Notes under the pieces: model-generated
Told to the model about the DNA's origin: nothing
The model's input: the letters and a program-made list of their open reading frames with translations, nothing else
Databases searched by the model: none
In this document: piece by piece, positions 51,801 to 61,454 of the stretch
How the letters are laid out: the number at the start of each line of letters is the position of its first letter
How positions within the stretch are numbered: the stretch's first letter is position 1
Made by a program: the position numbers and the translations under genes
Assembly (NCBI RefSeq): GCF_023343835.1
Contig: NC_064472.1
Span: 8,671,469 to 8,735,468, forward strand
Reading direction: 5' to 3'
From: Lagopus muta
Taxonomy: Eukaryota; Chordata; Aves; Galliformes; Phasianidae
DNA: 64,000 nucleotides

Positions 51801-52174
51801 CCAATTTGATAAAATTCTGTAGGTTTGAAAAAATACACCTTTTCAAAGAAGGTTTCTACCACATCCCAAGACAGGAAGTCCTTGAATGTTTATAGATCAG
51901 TTCCCTGAGCAGTAGAATCATACTGATAAACTGTTCTGTGGGCTGATCTGGCATGTTCAGCTGATGATTCTCACTCATGTCTATGAGTGGAGATCTGTAA
52001 ATGATCTCACTAGTACACCACTATATTTCAGACTTTGGATTAAGTCTTTTCACCCTCCAACAGCAAAGACTCACCTAATTTCACTTGGAGTGGGGACGGC
52101 TTATAGTTCATGGCTACAGTCTCTCCCTCTCTTGTATCACAGTCTCTGTCCGAAATAGATGCAGCGGTTGGATC
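18679..52174 (-). CDS. FAM219A: FAM219A (C9orf25), partial: last five coding exons
   Basis: This small, mostly disordered protein of the FAM219 family has no established biochemical function. Five minus-strand exons join in frame: 52174-52075, 24905-24803, 20319-20239, 19954-19900 and 18837-18679. They give 165 residues plus stop, equal to the C-terminal 165 of the 185-residue human isoform. Human landmarks are retained almost residue for residue: MNYKPSPLQVKLEKQREL, NQQPKKNNVMARTRLVVPNK, PDEKPLVALDTDSDDDFDMS, RLDEIPDDEDLDLIPPKSVN, and the cysteine cluster NPTCMCC near the C-terminus. All junctions are GT-AG with consistent phases. The first roughly 20 codons (human MMEEIDRFQ and a following mini-exon) were not found in the window. 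The gene lies next to SPMIP6 on the same strand, as in human. Confidence 0.95.
18838..19899 (-). other. FAM219A intron between the last two coding exons
   Basis: About 1.06 kb with GT-AG ends. It contains AT-rich dinucleotide-like sequence near 18,925-18,960 and nothing else recognisable. Confidence 0.8.
19900..19954 (-). CDS. FAM219A: FAM219A coding exon (SDDDFDMSRYSSSGYSSAE)
   Basis: A 55-nt micro-exon with acceptor CTGCAG|TGATGATG and donor GCTGAG|GTGAGT. It encodes an acidic and serine-rich linker, DDDFDMSRYSSSGYSSAE. Confidence 0.96.
20239..20319 (-). CDS. FAM219A: FAM219A coding exon (LVVPNKGYSSLDQ...)
   Basis: The acceptor is TTTTTTCAG|GCTCGTC. It encodes LVVPNKGYSSLDQSP and DEKPLVALDTD, identical to human as far as I can recall. 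The donor is GACAG|GTATGC, phase 2. Confidence 0.96.
20320..24802 (-). other. FAM219A intron, 4.5 kb
   Basis: GT-AG intron between the LVVPNK and KQREL exons. I saw no repeat family, RNA gene or alternative exon that I can support. Confidence 0.75.
24803..24905 (-). CDS. FAM219A: FAM219A coding exon (KQRELARKGS...)
   Basis: The acceptor is CACATGCAG|AGAAGCAG. It encodes EKQRELARKGSLKNGNMGS, then PVNQQPKKNNVMART, and ends ACAAG|GTAAGA in phase 2. There is one visible change from human in the conserved block (SLKNGN versus SLKNGS). Confidence 0.96.
35224..35242. repeat. Poly-T tract (19 nt)
   Basis: An uninterrupted T run within the large FAM219A intron. A second shorter T run lies near 35,531-35,544. 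Confidence 0.9.
37505..38043 (+). mobile_element. CR1 LINE fragment, forward, with 3' end
   Basis: The fragment runs from the RT tail and 3' UTR region ('cacctggagcgctgcgtcca') to the characteristic 3' terminus ('gacctttaaaggtcccttcc' then 'ctattctgtgattctgta'). The coding part is broken by indels and it is truncated at the 5' end. Confidence 0.9.
39398..39585 (-). mobile_element. Degraded CR1 LINE fragment, reverse orientation
   Basis: The plus strand reads 'cttcaagttggaaggcaccc', then 'ttttgaaaacctccaaggac' and 'gacaccacctccctagg', a diverged inverted CR1 3' region. Confidence 0.75.
46718..46742. repeat. Perfect 25-nt palindrome
   Basis: The arms TGGTAGACTATA and TATAGTCTACCA are perfectly complementary over 12 bp with a one-base spacer. 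Bases outside the arms do not pair. Confidence 0.95.
52075..52174 (-). CDS. FAM219A: FAM219A internal coding exon (DPTAASIS...QVKL)
   Basis: The acceptor is CTGTCTCAACAG|GATCCAACC. It encodes DPTAASISDRDCDTREGE and TVAMNYKPSPLQVKL, then G in phase 1 at GAAATTAG|GTGAGT. It corresponds to human DPAAASISDGDCDAREGESV onward. The Met codon at 52,111 has a good initiation context (GTAGCCATGA) and could start a shorter isoform of 144 residues. Confidence 0.93.
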
Positions 52175-52866
52175 CTGTTGAGACAGAAAATGAAACAAAA
52201 CAATGGTTTAGCTAAAGATTACACAGTCACTTCTGGACTTCTAACTGATGGTTATACAAGTCCATTCCCACCTGTGTTCAGACAGAGCACAGTATATGAT
52301 GATGTTGTTATGGATGAAACGTAGTGGACAATCACAGAGTGCTGGAAGTATGTTTAGGATGTTTGAAATACCCGGGGAAACACTGGGTTTCATGTGCTGG
52401 ACAATACTAGTAATACAATATGGAAGGTGAGTCACCACTTCAAATTCTGCCTAGCTTGGCAATAATCCCAAGTCACTTTCATTTACACATTTACATTTTC
52501 AGCTGAGTTCAAAGTGAGCTGGCCAACCTCATAATCAAAACTAAAAAAGTCATAGCCAGCTGTGTGCTGTCCAGCTCCGAAGGAACTAAGGTTGAATGAG
52601 CAGCTGAATTTTACCTCCAGTCTGTATTAGAAGACCAAAGAAGACTACGCTTATCATGTTGCACCTATTTTTGGCTGACCTGGAAGATTTAATTTCACTA
52701 TCTGTCAGCATAGCACACTTCACTGTCAACAGAATCCTCCCAAAACAAAAGCCCCAAAAACACAAAATCTACTTCATCACATCTACTTGCAGACAAGCTA
52801 GCGCTGCACTCAGCGATACATCATGAAGTTCATATGAAATACCAAATCACACAACTTCAACGCTGG
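52175..52866 (-). other. FAM219A upstream intron or flank, no recognised content
   Basis: Sequence 5' of the first recognised FAM219A exon. The human MMEEIDRFQ-encoding exon was not found here or further right in the window. Confidence 0.6.
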
Positions 52867-53083
52867 TCATAGAATCACAGAATACCAACTTAGATAGGAC
52901 CCAGAAGGAGTCCAACTCCTTGCTGCATGCAGAAAACCTCACAAAATTCAAACCATGTTTCTAAGAGCACAGTCCAACTTCTCAAACTCAGCAGCTCAGT
53001 GCCGTGCCCGCTGCCCTGGGCAGCCTGCTCCATGCCCACTGCCCTGGGGCACAGCCTTTCCCAAAGACCCGGCCCTTCTCTGT
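52867..53083 (-). mobile_element. CR1 LINE fragment, reverse orientation
   Basis: The plus strand opens 'catagaatcacagaatacca' and continues to 'gctcagtgccgtgcccgctg' and 'ccttctctgtcacagct'. It stops being CR1-like at about 53,083, where the unrecognised repeated unit begins. Confidence 0.85.
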
Positions 53084-53085
53084 CA

Positions 53086-53225
53086 CAGCTGATGAATGCT
53101 GATGTTCTTGATGGCAATGTGGAGCCGTGGAGGTGGATCTTACTCTAAGGGAAGAACTGATGGAGGATGGATTCACTGAATCAGCTCTGGGCAGGCAGCA
53201 CAGTGCTGTGCCACCCTACAGTAGA
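53086..53225 (+). repeat. Unrecognised repeated unit, copy C (partial)
   Basis: It matches the acidic-frame part of the copies at 54,618 and 55,189: 'ctgatgaatgctgatgttct', then 'tggagccgtggaggtggatc'. In the aligned frame it reads LMNADVLDGNVEP and soon stops. It is joined directly to a CR1 fragment. Confidence 0.65.
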
Positions 53226-53579
53226 GTGGAAGGTTGTTCCTGCGTTAGGCATCAGAAACAGGGAACTGCTCCGAAATAGAGCACAACCCGTTTGTGTTCT
53301 GTAACCTGTCCTTGAAACTGCTGGTTCGAAAAAGCAGAAATACCATATGTGTCAGTCGCGTATTTTAGAAATACAATCGTTCAGTTATGTGATTAATTCC
53401 CCCTGCTAAAACTATCATAGCTGTGAATGCTATGGCTATAGTGTTCTGGACTAGCAAGCACACTGTAAGGCTGTGCTGTTCGGACAAGAAACCCTCAGCG
53501 AAAAAAAGGCATCAAACGGCAAAGAAGCCAGGGCCTCCACACAAGGCCGGCTTTTTTTTAATATACTTTAGAGCCTGCA

Positions 53580-53905
53580 CTAGGATTCCTGTGTCCCCGC
53601 GCGGTCTGTAGCGCCTTCGCCCTGCCTGCTGGGGCCGAGCGGGCCGCAGCCTCGAAGCGGAGCGGGGAGCAGTGAGGCAAGAGGGCGGGAAGGCGGGGCG
53701 GGGCAGGAGCGCCGGGCAGCCAGAGACACGCGGCGGGATTTGCTGTTCTCGCGGTATTTGTGGCGGCGGCGCTGCCCGCCGAGCTCCGCCGTTGTCGCCA
53801 CGTGCTGCGGCTGCGGGCGCCGGCTGAGCCGCCCCACTCAGCTCCAGGCGCTTCGGAGCCCTTCTGCTGCAAATTCCAAACCCGCTGGGCCTAGCACTGC
53901 TCCTC
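53580..53905. promoter_or_regulatory. CpG island upstream of the 52.1-kb FAM219A exon
   Basis: This is a sharp island of CpG-dense, GC-rich sequence in otherwise AT-rich DNA. It lies 1.4 kb upstream of the first FAM219A exon found, so it may be a FAM219A promoter, giving a transcript that starts translation at the internal Met at 52,111. On the plus strand a fair donor, TCTGG|GTGAGC, lies at about 53,960, so a divergent transcript is also possible. No human-like first coding exon is visible in it. The long frames within it are GC-driven and not believable as genes. Confidence 0.55.
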
Positions 53906-54179
53906 CTGCTGCAGTTAAAATGTTTTAAATAGGCCTTTTTGTTGCTCTTCTTCACCTCTGGGTGAGCTTTTGTCACACAAATTTCCATCCTGCAGTGACG
54001 GACAGCATTGCTGCAGTCGCCCTGCAGCGCCCAGCGTCACTTCCAGTGCCTGCACACTTTTCACCCAAGCGGCACAAGAAGATGGCCAGCCGGTCAAGCC
54101 AGCCTCCTGCGTTGCCTTGTATGACTTTGAACGTTTTGGAATTGCCTGCAGCTGTGCTCTGTAAAGGAGGTCCCATACA

Positions 54180-54780
54180 GCTTATCACTGGTAAAGCCAG
54201 GTTTTTTCTCTTTGTCCCACTGAACTGTGTGGACCTTTCCTTCTTCAAACCTAGGCCATAGGGCTCTCAGCCTCAGCACTGCCATGTTTTGGTCAGCATG
54301 GGACATTGCTAAAATGGCATGACCGTAGCTGCCTACTGTCTTGGATGCCTCTCTGCCTTCTCTTCTTATCACAAGAGGAGGAGGCCAACAGGCATATCCT
54401 AGGCTCCCTAGAAATAAGGGGATCCTGCAGCTAGAACCCCAGTAGCTGAGCAATTTGGGCTTCTAGAAGTAGAGAACTCTGAGCAAAGATGAGTTTTATT
54501 AGAGAGTGGTCTGCCTGCAAACGTGTGGGAGGCACTGAGGAGTTGCCTCAGTAAGAGGTGTGGGATCCTCCTCCCACTAATAAGCTCTGGCTTCTCAGGA
54601 GTAGCAGGAACCTGGAACTGATGAACACTGATGTCTGATGGTGACATGGAGCCCATGGAGATGGATCCGCTTCTGGATGAAGGAGTCATCTAAGTGGATC
54701 CACCATCATCAGGGCTGGACAGGAGCCATAGCACTGTGTCTGACATAAGACATAGCTGCATGCATCAGAGACATACTAGG
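54180..54780 (+). repeat. Unrecognised repeated unit, copy A
   Basis: It is alignable to copy B along about 560 bases. Shared blocks include 'gccatgttttggtcagcatg', 'ctcccactaataagctctgg' and 'catggagcccatggagatgg'. The acidic frame (LELMNTDV, then SDGDMEPMEMDPLLDE) is broken by a 2-nt deletion relative to copy B. It is not a CR1 or LTR family that I recognise. Confidence 0.65.
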
Positions 54781-54799
54781 GACTCTCAAGTTCCAACTG

Positions 54800-55350
54800 G
54801 ACAGCCAAGCTCACTGAGCAGGTTTTGGTTGTATGCACCTTTCCTTATCCTTCAAAACTAGGGCACCTCTCAGGCTGTAGGCCTCTCAGACCCAGCACAG
54901 CCATGTTTTGGTCAGTATGAGACACTCTTAGAATCGAGAGGGCAGTAGCTCTGGCTTTCTGCAGTATCTGCTTAACCTTCTGAGCCCTTGAAAACGGGAA
55001 CCCTACCTCTGGGGTTCCTATCACTGATGTGTGTCTGCCTTTATAAGCAGAATGCTGTGAGGATAGAGGAGTGTTACTAGAGATCTCCTCACCTACCTTT
55101 GGGATGCAGGAACTTTCTCAAACAGAGGAGGTCACATCCTCCTACCACTAATATGTTCTGGCTTCTTGGGAGCAGCAGTGACCTGGACCTGATGGATTCT
55201 GATATCTCTGATAGTGATATGGAGCCTACAGAGATAGATCCCCTTCTGGAGGAAGAAGTGGAGGAGGATGGCTCCACCATCATCACAGCTGGGCAGGCAC
55301 CACCATGCTGTGTCTGTAGTCAGACATAACCTGTGTCCATTTGTGGTGCA
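54800..55350 (+). repeat. Unrecognised repeated unit, copy B, with open acidic frame
   Basis: This tandem partner of copy A has an offset of roughly 570-610 bases. It holds an open frame from 55,099 to 55,329 whose acidic part is SDLDLMDSDISDSDMEP followed by TEIDPLLEEEVEEDG. It ends after a cysteine pair (PPCCVCSQT, stop). The acidic part is preceded by a pyrimidine-rich, acceptor-like stretch ending in CAG near 55,174. I do not recognise the protein; it may be a decayed exon of an unknown gene or part of a repeat. Confidence 0.6.
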
Positions 55351-55671
55351 CAGGGGCTCTGCAGCTCCCCTGAAACATCCAGCTTGTTTGCACCACTGAG
55401 AATCACATGATTTCACTGTCAACTGGGAAGAGTCCCATCTCCATCACACTCTTATGACCTCTTCTTTCTTATCCCCCACACTTGTCCTTCCCCAAGACTC
55501 AGAGTCTCTGTTGCACTGACCCTTAAGGAAGAGGGCTGGAAGGGGACTCTGAGCTGCTGCAGTGGGGCAACATGTGGGCGGTAGATGGCCTAAGTTCCCT
55601 GCAGACACCAGGCAGAATTAACCTTACAGAACTCCCAGTTTTTTTAAAGTCTGGTGGGAAATGTGGAGGTC

Positions 55672-57632
55672 GGGGGCTGTTTTGGATAGAGTGACCATGA
55701 AATGGTAGAGTTCTCGATTCTTGGTGGAGCCAGGAGGGGGAAACAGGAAAACTGCTAACTTGGAGTTCTGGGCGGACTTTGAATTATTCAGAAGGCTGTT
55801 GGGGAAATGCCCTAGGTTTCACTCCCAGAGAGTGAAGGGTCCGAGATGGCTGGTCACTCTTCAAGAAGGAAGTCTTAAAGGCACAGGAGCTGGCTGTCCC
55901 CTGAGCCGCAAAATGAGCCGGCGGGGAAGAAGACCAGCGTGGATGAACAGGGAGCTATTCTTGAGGCTTTGGGAGAAAAAGAGAATCTACCGCCTGTGGA
56001 AGAAGGACAGGTGACTCAGAAAAGTACAGAGAAGTTGTTAAGATGTGTAGAGAGAAAGTCAGAAAGGTAAAAGCCCAGACTGAACTCAACCTGGCCGCTG
56101 GGGTAAAAAGGAACAAGAAAGCCTTTCACAAATACATCAGTGGTAAGAGGAGTACTAAGGAAAATCTTCATTTTTACTGGAGGAGGCTGGGAATGTGACC
56201 AGTGATGACAAGGAAAAGGCAGAGGTTCTGGATGCCTTCTTTACGTCTGTCTTTAAGGTTTGAGGTCCCAGAAGACTGGAGGCTTGCCAGTGTGATCCCA
56301 TCTACAAGAAGGGTTGTAAGGAGGATCTGGGGAACTACAGGCCTGTTACCATGACCTGTGTGCCAGGGAAGGTTATGGAGCAGATTGTCTTGAGGGTGAT
56401 CACACGGCATGTGCGGACAACCGGGGGATCAGACCTAGCCAGCCTGGGCTCACGAAGGGCAGGTCCTGTTTGACCAACTTGATCTCCTTCTATGATCAAG
56501 TGACCCGTCTGGTGGATGAGGGAAAGGCTGCTGATGTATTCCACCTAGACTTCTGCAAGGCCTTTGACACTGCCTATTCTCCTGCAGAAGCTGGCAGCCC
56601 GTGGCTTGGACAGGCACTAGGCTGGGTAGGGAACTGTCTGGAAGGCCGGGCCCAGAGAGTGAATGGAGCTGAATCCAGCTGGCGATCTGTTACAAGTGGT
56701 GTGCCTCAGGTTGGTGCTGGGGCCTGTGCTCTTCCATGTCTTTATTGGTGACCTGGATGAGGGCATTGAGTGCATCCTCAGTAAGTTTGCAGATGACACC
56801 AAGTTGGCTGGAAGTGTCAATCGGCCTGGGGGTAGCGAGGCCCTACAGAGGGAACTGGACAGGCTGGATAGCTGGGCTGAAGCCAACGGGATGAATTTCA
56901 ACAGGCCAGATGCCGGGTCCTGCACTTTGGCCGCAACAACCGCAGGCAACGCTACTGGCTTGGGGTGGAATGGCTGGAAGACTGCGTGGAGGAAATGGAC
57001 CTGGGGGCATTCATTGACGCTCGGCTGAACAGGAGCATGCAGTGTGCCCGGGTGGCCAAGAAAGCCAATGGCATCTTGGCTTGCATCAGGAACGGTGTTG
57101 CCAGCAGGAGCAGGGAAGTGATGGTCTGTCTGTATTCTGGTGAGGCCGCACCTCGAGTGCGGTGTCCAGTTTTGGGCCCCTCACTGCAAGAAAGACATGG
57201 AGGCCCTGGAGCGGGTTCAGAGAAGGGCAACAAGAGCTGGTGAGGGGTCTGGAGCACAGGGCTTATGAGGGGCAGCTGAAGGAGCTGGGAATGTTCCGTG
57301 TGGAGAAGAGGAGGCTCAGGGGAGACCTCACTGCTCTCCATAACTACCTGAAGGGAGTTGCAGCGAGCTGGGGGTCGGGCTCTTCTCTCGTGAAACTGGT
57401 GATAGGACTGGAGGGAATGGCTTCAAGCTGCACCAGGGGAGATTTGGGCTGGACATCAGGAAATACTACTTTCCTGAAAGAGTGGTCAGGCACTGGAACG
57501 GGCTGCCCAGGGAGCTGGTGGAGTCACTGACCCTGGAGGTGTTCCAGGAACATTTGGATTTTGTGAGATCTATTGGTGATGGGTAGATGGTTGGATGATC
57601 TTGAAGGTCTTTTCTGACCTTGTGGGTTACTA
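55672..57632 (+). mobile_element. CR1 LINE, forward, 5'-truncated with broken reverse transcriptase
   Basis: The element starts in the endonuclease/linker part ('gatagagtgaccatgaaatg'), then passes through the WMNRELFLRLWEKK frame, the RT region ([22 protein letters not shown], each in a different frame) and the 3' UTR to 'cttgaaggtcttttctgacc'. The catalytic FADD block is present. An internal deletion near 56,258 (a jump from 'gtctttaagg' to 'tttgaggtcccagaa') and several frameshifts show it is dead. These frames are not host genes. Confidence 0.92.
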
Positions 57633-57633
57633 T

Positions 57634-57815
57634 CACAGAATCACAAGAGTTGTACGGGTTGGAAGGGACTTCTAGATCTACAAGATGTAGAGATCATTGT
57701 GACCAGCCCCCCTGCAAAGCAGGCCCCCTACAGCAGGCTGCATAGGTAGGTGTCAAGATATCTCCAGAGAAGGAGAATCCACAACCTCCCTGGACAGCCT
57801 GTTCCAGTTTTACAA
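57634..57815 (-). mobile_element. CR1 LINE fragment, reverse, tail-to-tail with the preceding CR1
   Basis: The plus strand opens 'cacagaatcacaagagttgt', 'gggttggaagggacttctag', and later 'cctccctggacagcctgttc'. It directly abuts the 3' end of the forward CR1, so the two 3' ends face each other. Confidence 0.88.
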
Positions 57816-60800
57816 CTCTTATGTCTGTAAATGACAGGATAAGCAATGGCAGACCTTGTATTTATGCAGGAGGGAATATAGGAGGAAGATCAACTTATTT
57901 AAAAAATTAAGTTGTGCTAATGGCTCTGAGGCTTTGTGGTTTATCTGGCTTACAGTAGTCAGCATTCGGGTGACAAAGCAACAGATTCCCCTGGGGCAGC
58001 AGTCAGTAGTGCAATGAGGCTGAACAAAGCCAAAATATCCACACTCCAGCTTTATTGCTCAGGGCATCAGGGTGTGCTACTGGGCCAAGGAACAAGCTGT
58101 GCAAATGCACACCCTGCATTTGTCCCATGCACGAGAAAAAAAAATGGTGGTGCTCTGTGCTTGGCTTAGAAAGTGTGTAAACTCCTTCAAACAGTGAAGT
58201 GTGATGCTGGTGCCAGGACACAGAGCTAAGCCTGGAGACCCCCAGCAGTCATCCATCCAGGCTGGGGAATGCAGTGCTTCAATGCACTCTGGCTGTTGCT
58301 GTTCAGCTTTTCTGGCTCACGTCCCAGAGGGGATGACAGGAGCTGTACGTCCTCAGGCTTTGACCTCTTTCCAGCTGCCCTTAGGATGCTTGGCACTGCT
58401 TCTAGCTGCTCATTCCCACATCCTTCTAAAGAGGAAAGGAGCCTGCTTCTTACTCAGATGCATTTAGGCAGAAAACCAGTTTCCTGGAAAGGAAAAGTTA
58501 TCAAGACTTCCTTAATTACTTCCAAGGGCCATTTCTCTCTGGGTGAGCCAGAGGAAAACATGATTTTTTTAAGCCTGACATGTTGAAGGAATTCACTCCG
58601 TGCTCACACAGTGACCAGAGCAGAAGGCTCCTAAGACATCATGGTCACCACCTGTCATCTGTGTGGGCATCTGCTAAACCTGAGGCAGTAACCACTCGTC
58701 TTACCAATAGCCACTCTGCACCTAGTGAAAACAAGTGGCATTTTGGTGACACAGCAACTGATGCACTGAAATAAGCTCGGATAGTTACTGACTCACTTTC
58801 AAGAAAGCAATAAACAACATCTGTTTATTGACATCATGCTAGCTCTGCCAATGCACCAGTCACAGCACTGCTGTTTTCTGAGCGATTGCTGAATAAATCT
58901 TAGTTAAGAGTAACAAATAGGCCTGCAATATCCTCTACAGGATCCGGGTTTCAAACACAATTAGTTTATAATTATATACAATACAAGTCAGTATTTGATG
59001 CAGTTTTTTTCAGCAACTTGAAAAGCCTGCAGTGTTAATGTTGCTGTGTGATTAAAACCTCAGGTCTTATTAATTAAACTGAACCAGAACTACATTGAAT
59101 TTACATTCTCTTCTGCACCTGCAATAGGTGAAGCTCAATTCACCAGAAGGTAACAAGGAGCTAAGGTCTTTGCTTTGTTTAAAATGGGTCCAGAAGTGCC
59201 AGTTTGCCTTCCCTCAGCATGGTGATGAAAAGCTCCCTGAAAACCCTGTCCACAAAAGCACTGCCTGACTTCCACGTTGAATCTGAACAAAATGCAACAA
59301 GCAGAACGTTTAAGTGGTGGAAAGTGAACAAGAAGTTTCAAATGTCTGTTTTCCTAATCAGAAATGACATTTGCAGCACAGGGAAAAACATCCCATTTTT
59401 TAGATGATGATGTATGACTAATCCTGGGAGTCTCAGTAACAGAAGCAGCACCAATTCCTTAAGTAGACCAATGCTTTGGGAAAGCAACCGAGGGACAAGG
59501 AAGAAAAATGGGAGTAATTACATGATCTCTGTTAGATTTCCCTCAGAGAAACCAGCAGCACAAGCAGCCTCCAGTCTTTTCCATCATGACAGAGTATATT
59601 TAACACCGTATTTCCCTCCAGGCTCTTCTCACACACAAGCACCAGCCATCCCTATTATCACATGCATTTATAGCTTTGATATCTTGTGCTAACTTTACAT
59701 GACTTAAATTGGATCATTAACATTGCAAATCAGAGAAATGCCACATTGCACTCCTCACCGCCTGCAGCATTTGACAAGTGGATGGTGTACAATAACTATT
59801 TAAAGCCAGCTATTAACTTAGGTATGTTGTCAGGATGCTTCAGTACTGAAACATTTTGTCCATATAAAGGTTACATATATAACAGCATTATAACTTTCAT
59901 TTTGTACCTTTGACTATTCATCCACAGCTCTGAGAACCAATGAGGCACATGATTAAGGCAGTAAAGCACCACAAATACTTTGGTACCTGTTGCAAGAGTG
60001 AGTTTAGCAACTGGCATGTGGCCAGGAACTCAATCCCGCACAAATACCTTTACAATTGCTTTTTAAAACCCGACTCATGAGGGAGGATATCCTCAAAATG
60101 ATTAAAAATGGAGATGCGTGTCAGAGCCAGGGCCACAGTGCGTTTGAAGTCTGGGGGCAACAGGAGCCTGGGCTCCTACAGGCACATCCTATTGAAAACT
60201 GCATTAGTCAGCTCCAGTGCTGCTCCTAAAGTACCACTGCAGGAACTTGCAGTGACTGAGTTCATGCTTGGTGGTGAGAGCTTCTTTCAACCATATGCCC
60301 CATCTCTTCAAGGCTTTAATGAAGCATCCTCAACAGCAAAACTGTGTTTAAAAAAAACAAAAGAGCTTTTCACAACAGATGATCTGTGCTTCCTTTCCAA
60401 GGACACCTTTGGCTGAGAACGTGCAAAACAAGTGATGCCATCACTGCTAAAATGGTCACAGGTATGTACAGAACAGCTTACAGATCCTCTCTTGCCCATG
60501 GCCTGTCTACAGACAGCTAGGCTGTTCCAGCTGTATGTGAAGGATGAAACCAAAGCTTGCCTGTAGGAGACTCTAAAAATGTTGGCTGGTTCTGGCAGGT
60601 ACTGCAGTGATAATAAATTCTGACGAAAATGTCCCAGCACAATACAAATGACAGTAATGGAGCCCCGCTCAAATGATGTAAGATCCCTCCAACATCCTGG
60701 AGATTGAAAAATCACCTCCATAGGCCACGAACTGGATTCAGCATGGCAAATCCTGCGTCACTGGGCTTCTAGAGCCTCTGGCTGTAAGAACAATAGCAGG

Positions 60801-61453
60801 AAAAGGCTGGGTCAGCTCAACATCCGTACCTTTCACAGACCAAGGGCTCCAATCCGCTGTTCAGTGTCACAGTTACTACTAACATACCTCTGGGGCCATC
60901 TGTTCTCCAGTTAGCAGTCAGGACATTTTTTCATAGAAAGGCAGCTGATTTTCACATGTTCAATTCCTATACATACAAGATGAATGAGGTCTTGCTTTTT
61001 GCTCTGGAATACCACTGGCACTTGTAATTCATTTCCTTACTTTTTTTTTTTTTTTCTGAGCTGCTTGATTGCTTCTCCTGCTCACTTCCCCAGCAATCAT
61101 TCTTTGTCCTGCCATACTCTTGCCCCTAGTAAATCTCCTCTCCTGGAGGGCTGTGCATACTCCTTGCAGGATGTCTTCACTGCACACCTACTTTCTGTTT
61201 GCCAGATCTACTCCAACCCAAGACACCTCATGCCTGCTGTCTCAGAAGCTAAATTTGCACACCTCCACTATTCAGCCATTTAAGAAATCTAAAAACCCAG
61301 GCTGGAATCAGTGTGACCCAGACAGTGAACAACTGTCCAAAGCTCACCCTCCAACACACTTCTGACTGCAGACCTGAGAAGATCTCAATGGTGACCGCAA
61401 CCCTGTCCAGGGCAGGGGACTCTGCCAGCCCTTACCCACAGCTTGTACCTAAA
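57816..61453. other. No recognisable gene; probable FAM219A 5' intron or flank
   Basis: AT-rich sequence with short frames only. DNAI1, which lies head-to-head with FAM219A in human, was looked for and not seen. Confidence 0.5.
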
Positions 61454-61454
61454 A

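Larger units (their letters stand above)
24906..52074 (-). other. FAM219A large intron, 27.2 kb
   Basis: Non-coding sequence between the QVKL and KQREL exons. The identified contents are CR1 pieces at 37.5-38.05 and 39.4-39.6 kb, homopolymer tracts near 35.23 and 35.53 kb, and a palindrome at 46,718-46,742. Frames in it are short and show no family resemblance. No nested gene was recognised. Confidence 0.75.

Noticed and set aside
53512-53988. Minus-strand frame of 158 codons across the second CpG island as FAM219A exon 1
   Set aside because: It contains nothing like the human N-terminus MMEEIDRFQ and does not join in a supported way to 52,174.
54094-54689. Minus-strand serine-rich frames (119 and 93 codons) opposite the acidic repeat
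   Set aside because: They are the complement of acidic codons (GAT/GAG runs read as serine/isoleucine) and shift frame between copies; the plus-strand frame is the simpler reading, though neither is proven.
55721-57530. Several plus-strand frames of about 90-120 codons that could be taken for host genes
   Set aside because: They are pieces of a frameshifted CR1 endonuclease/RT.
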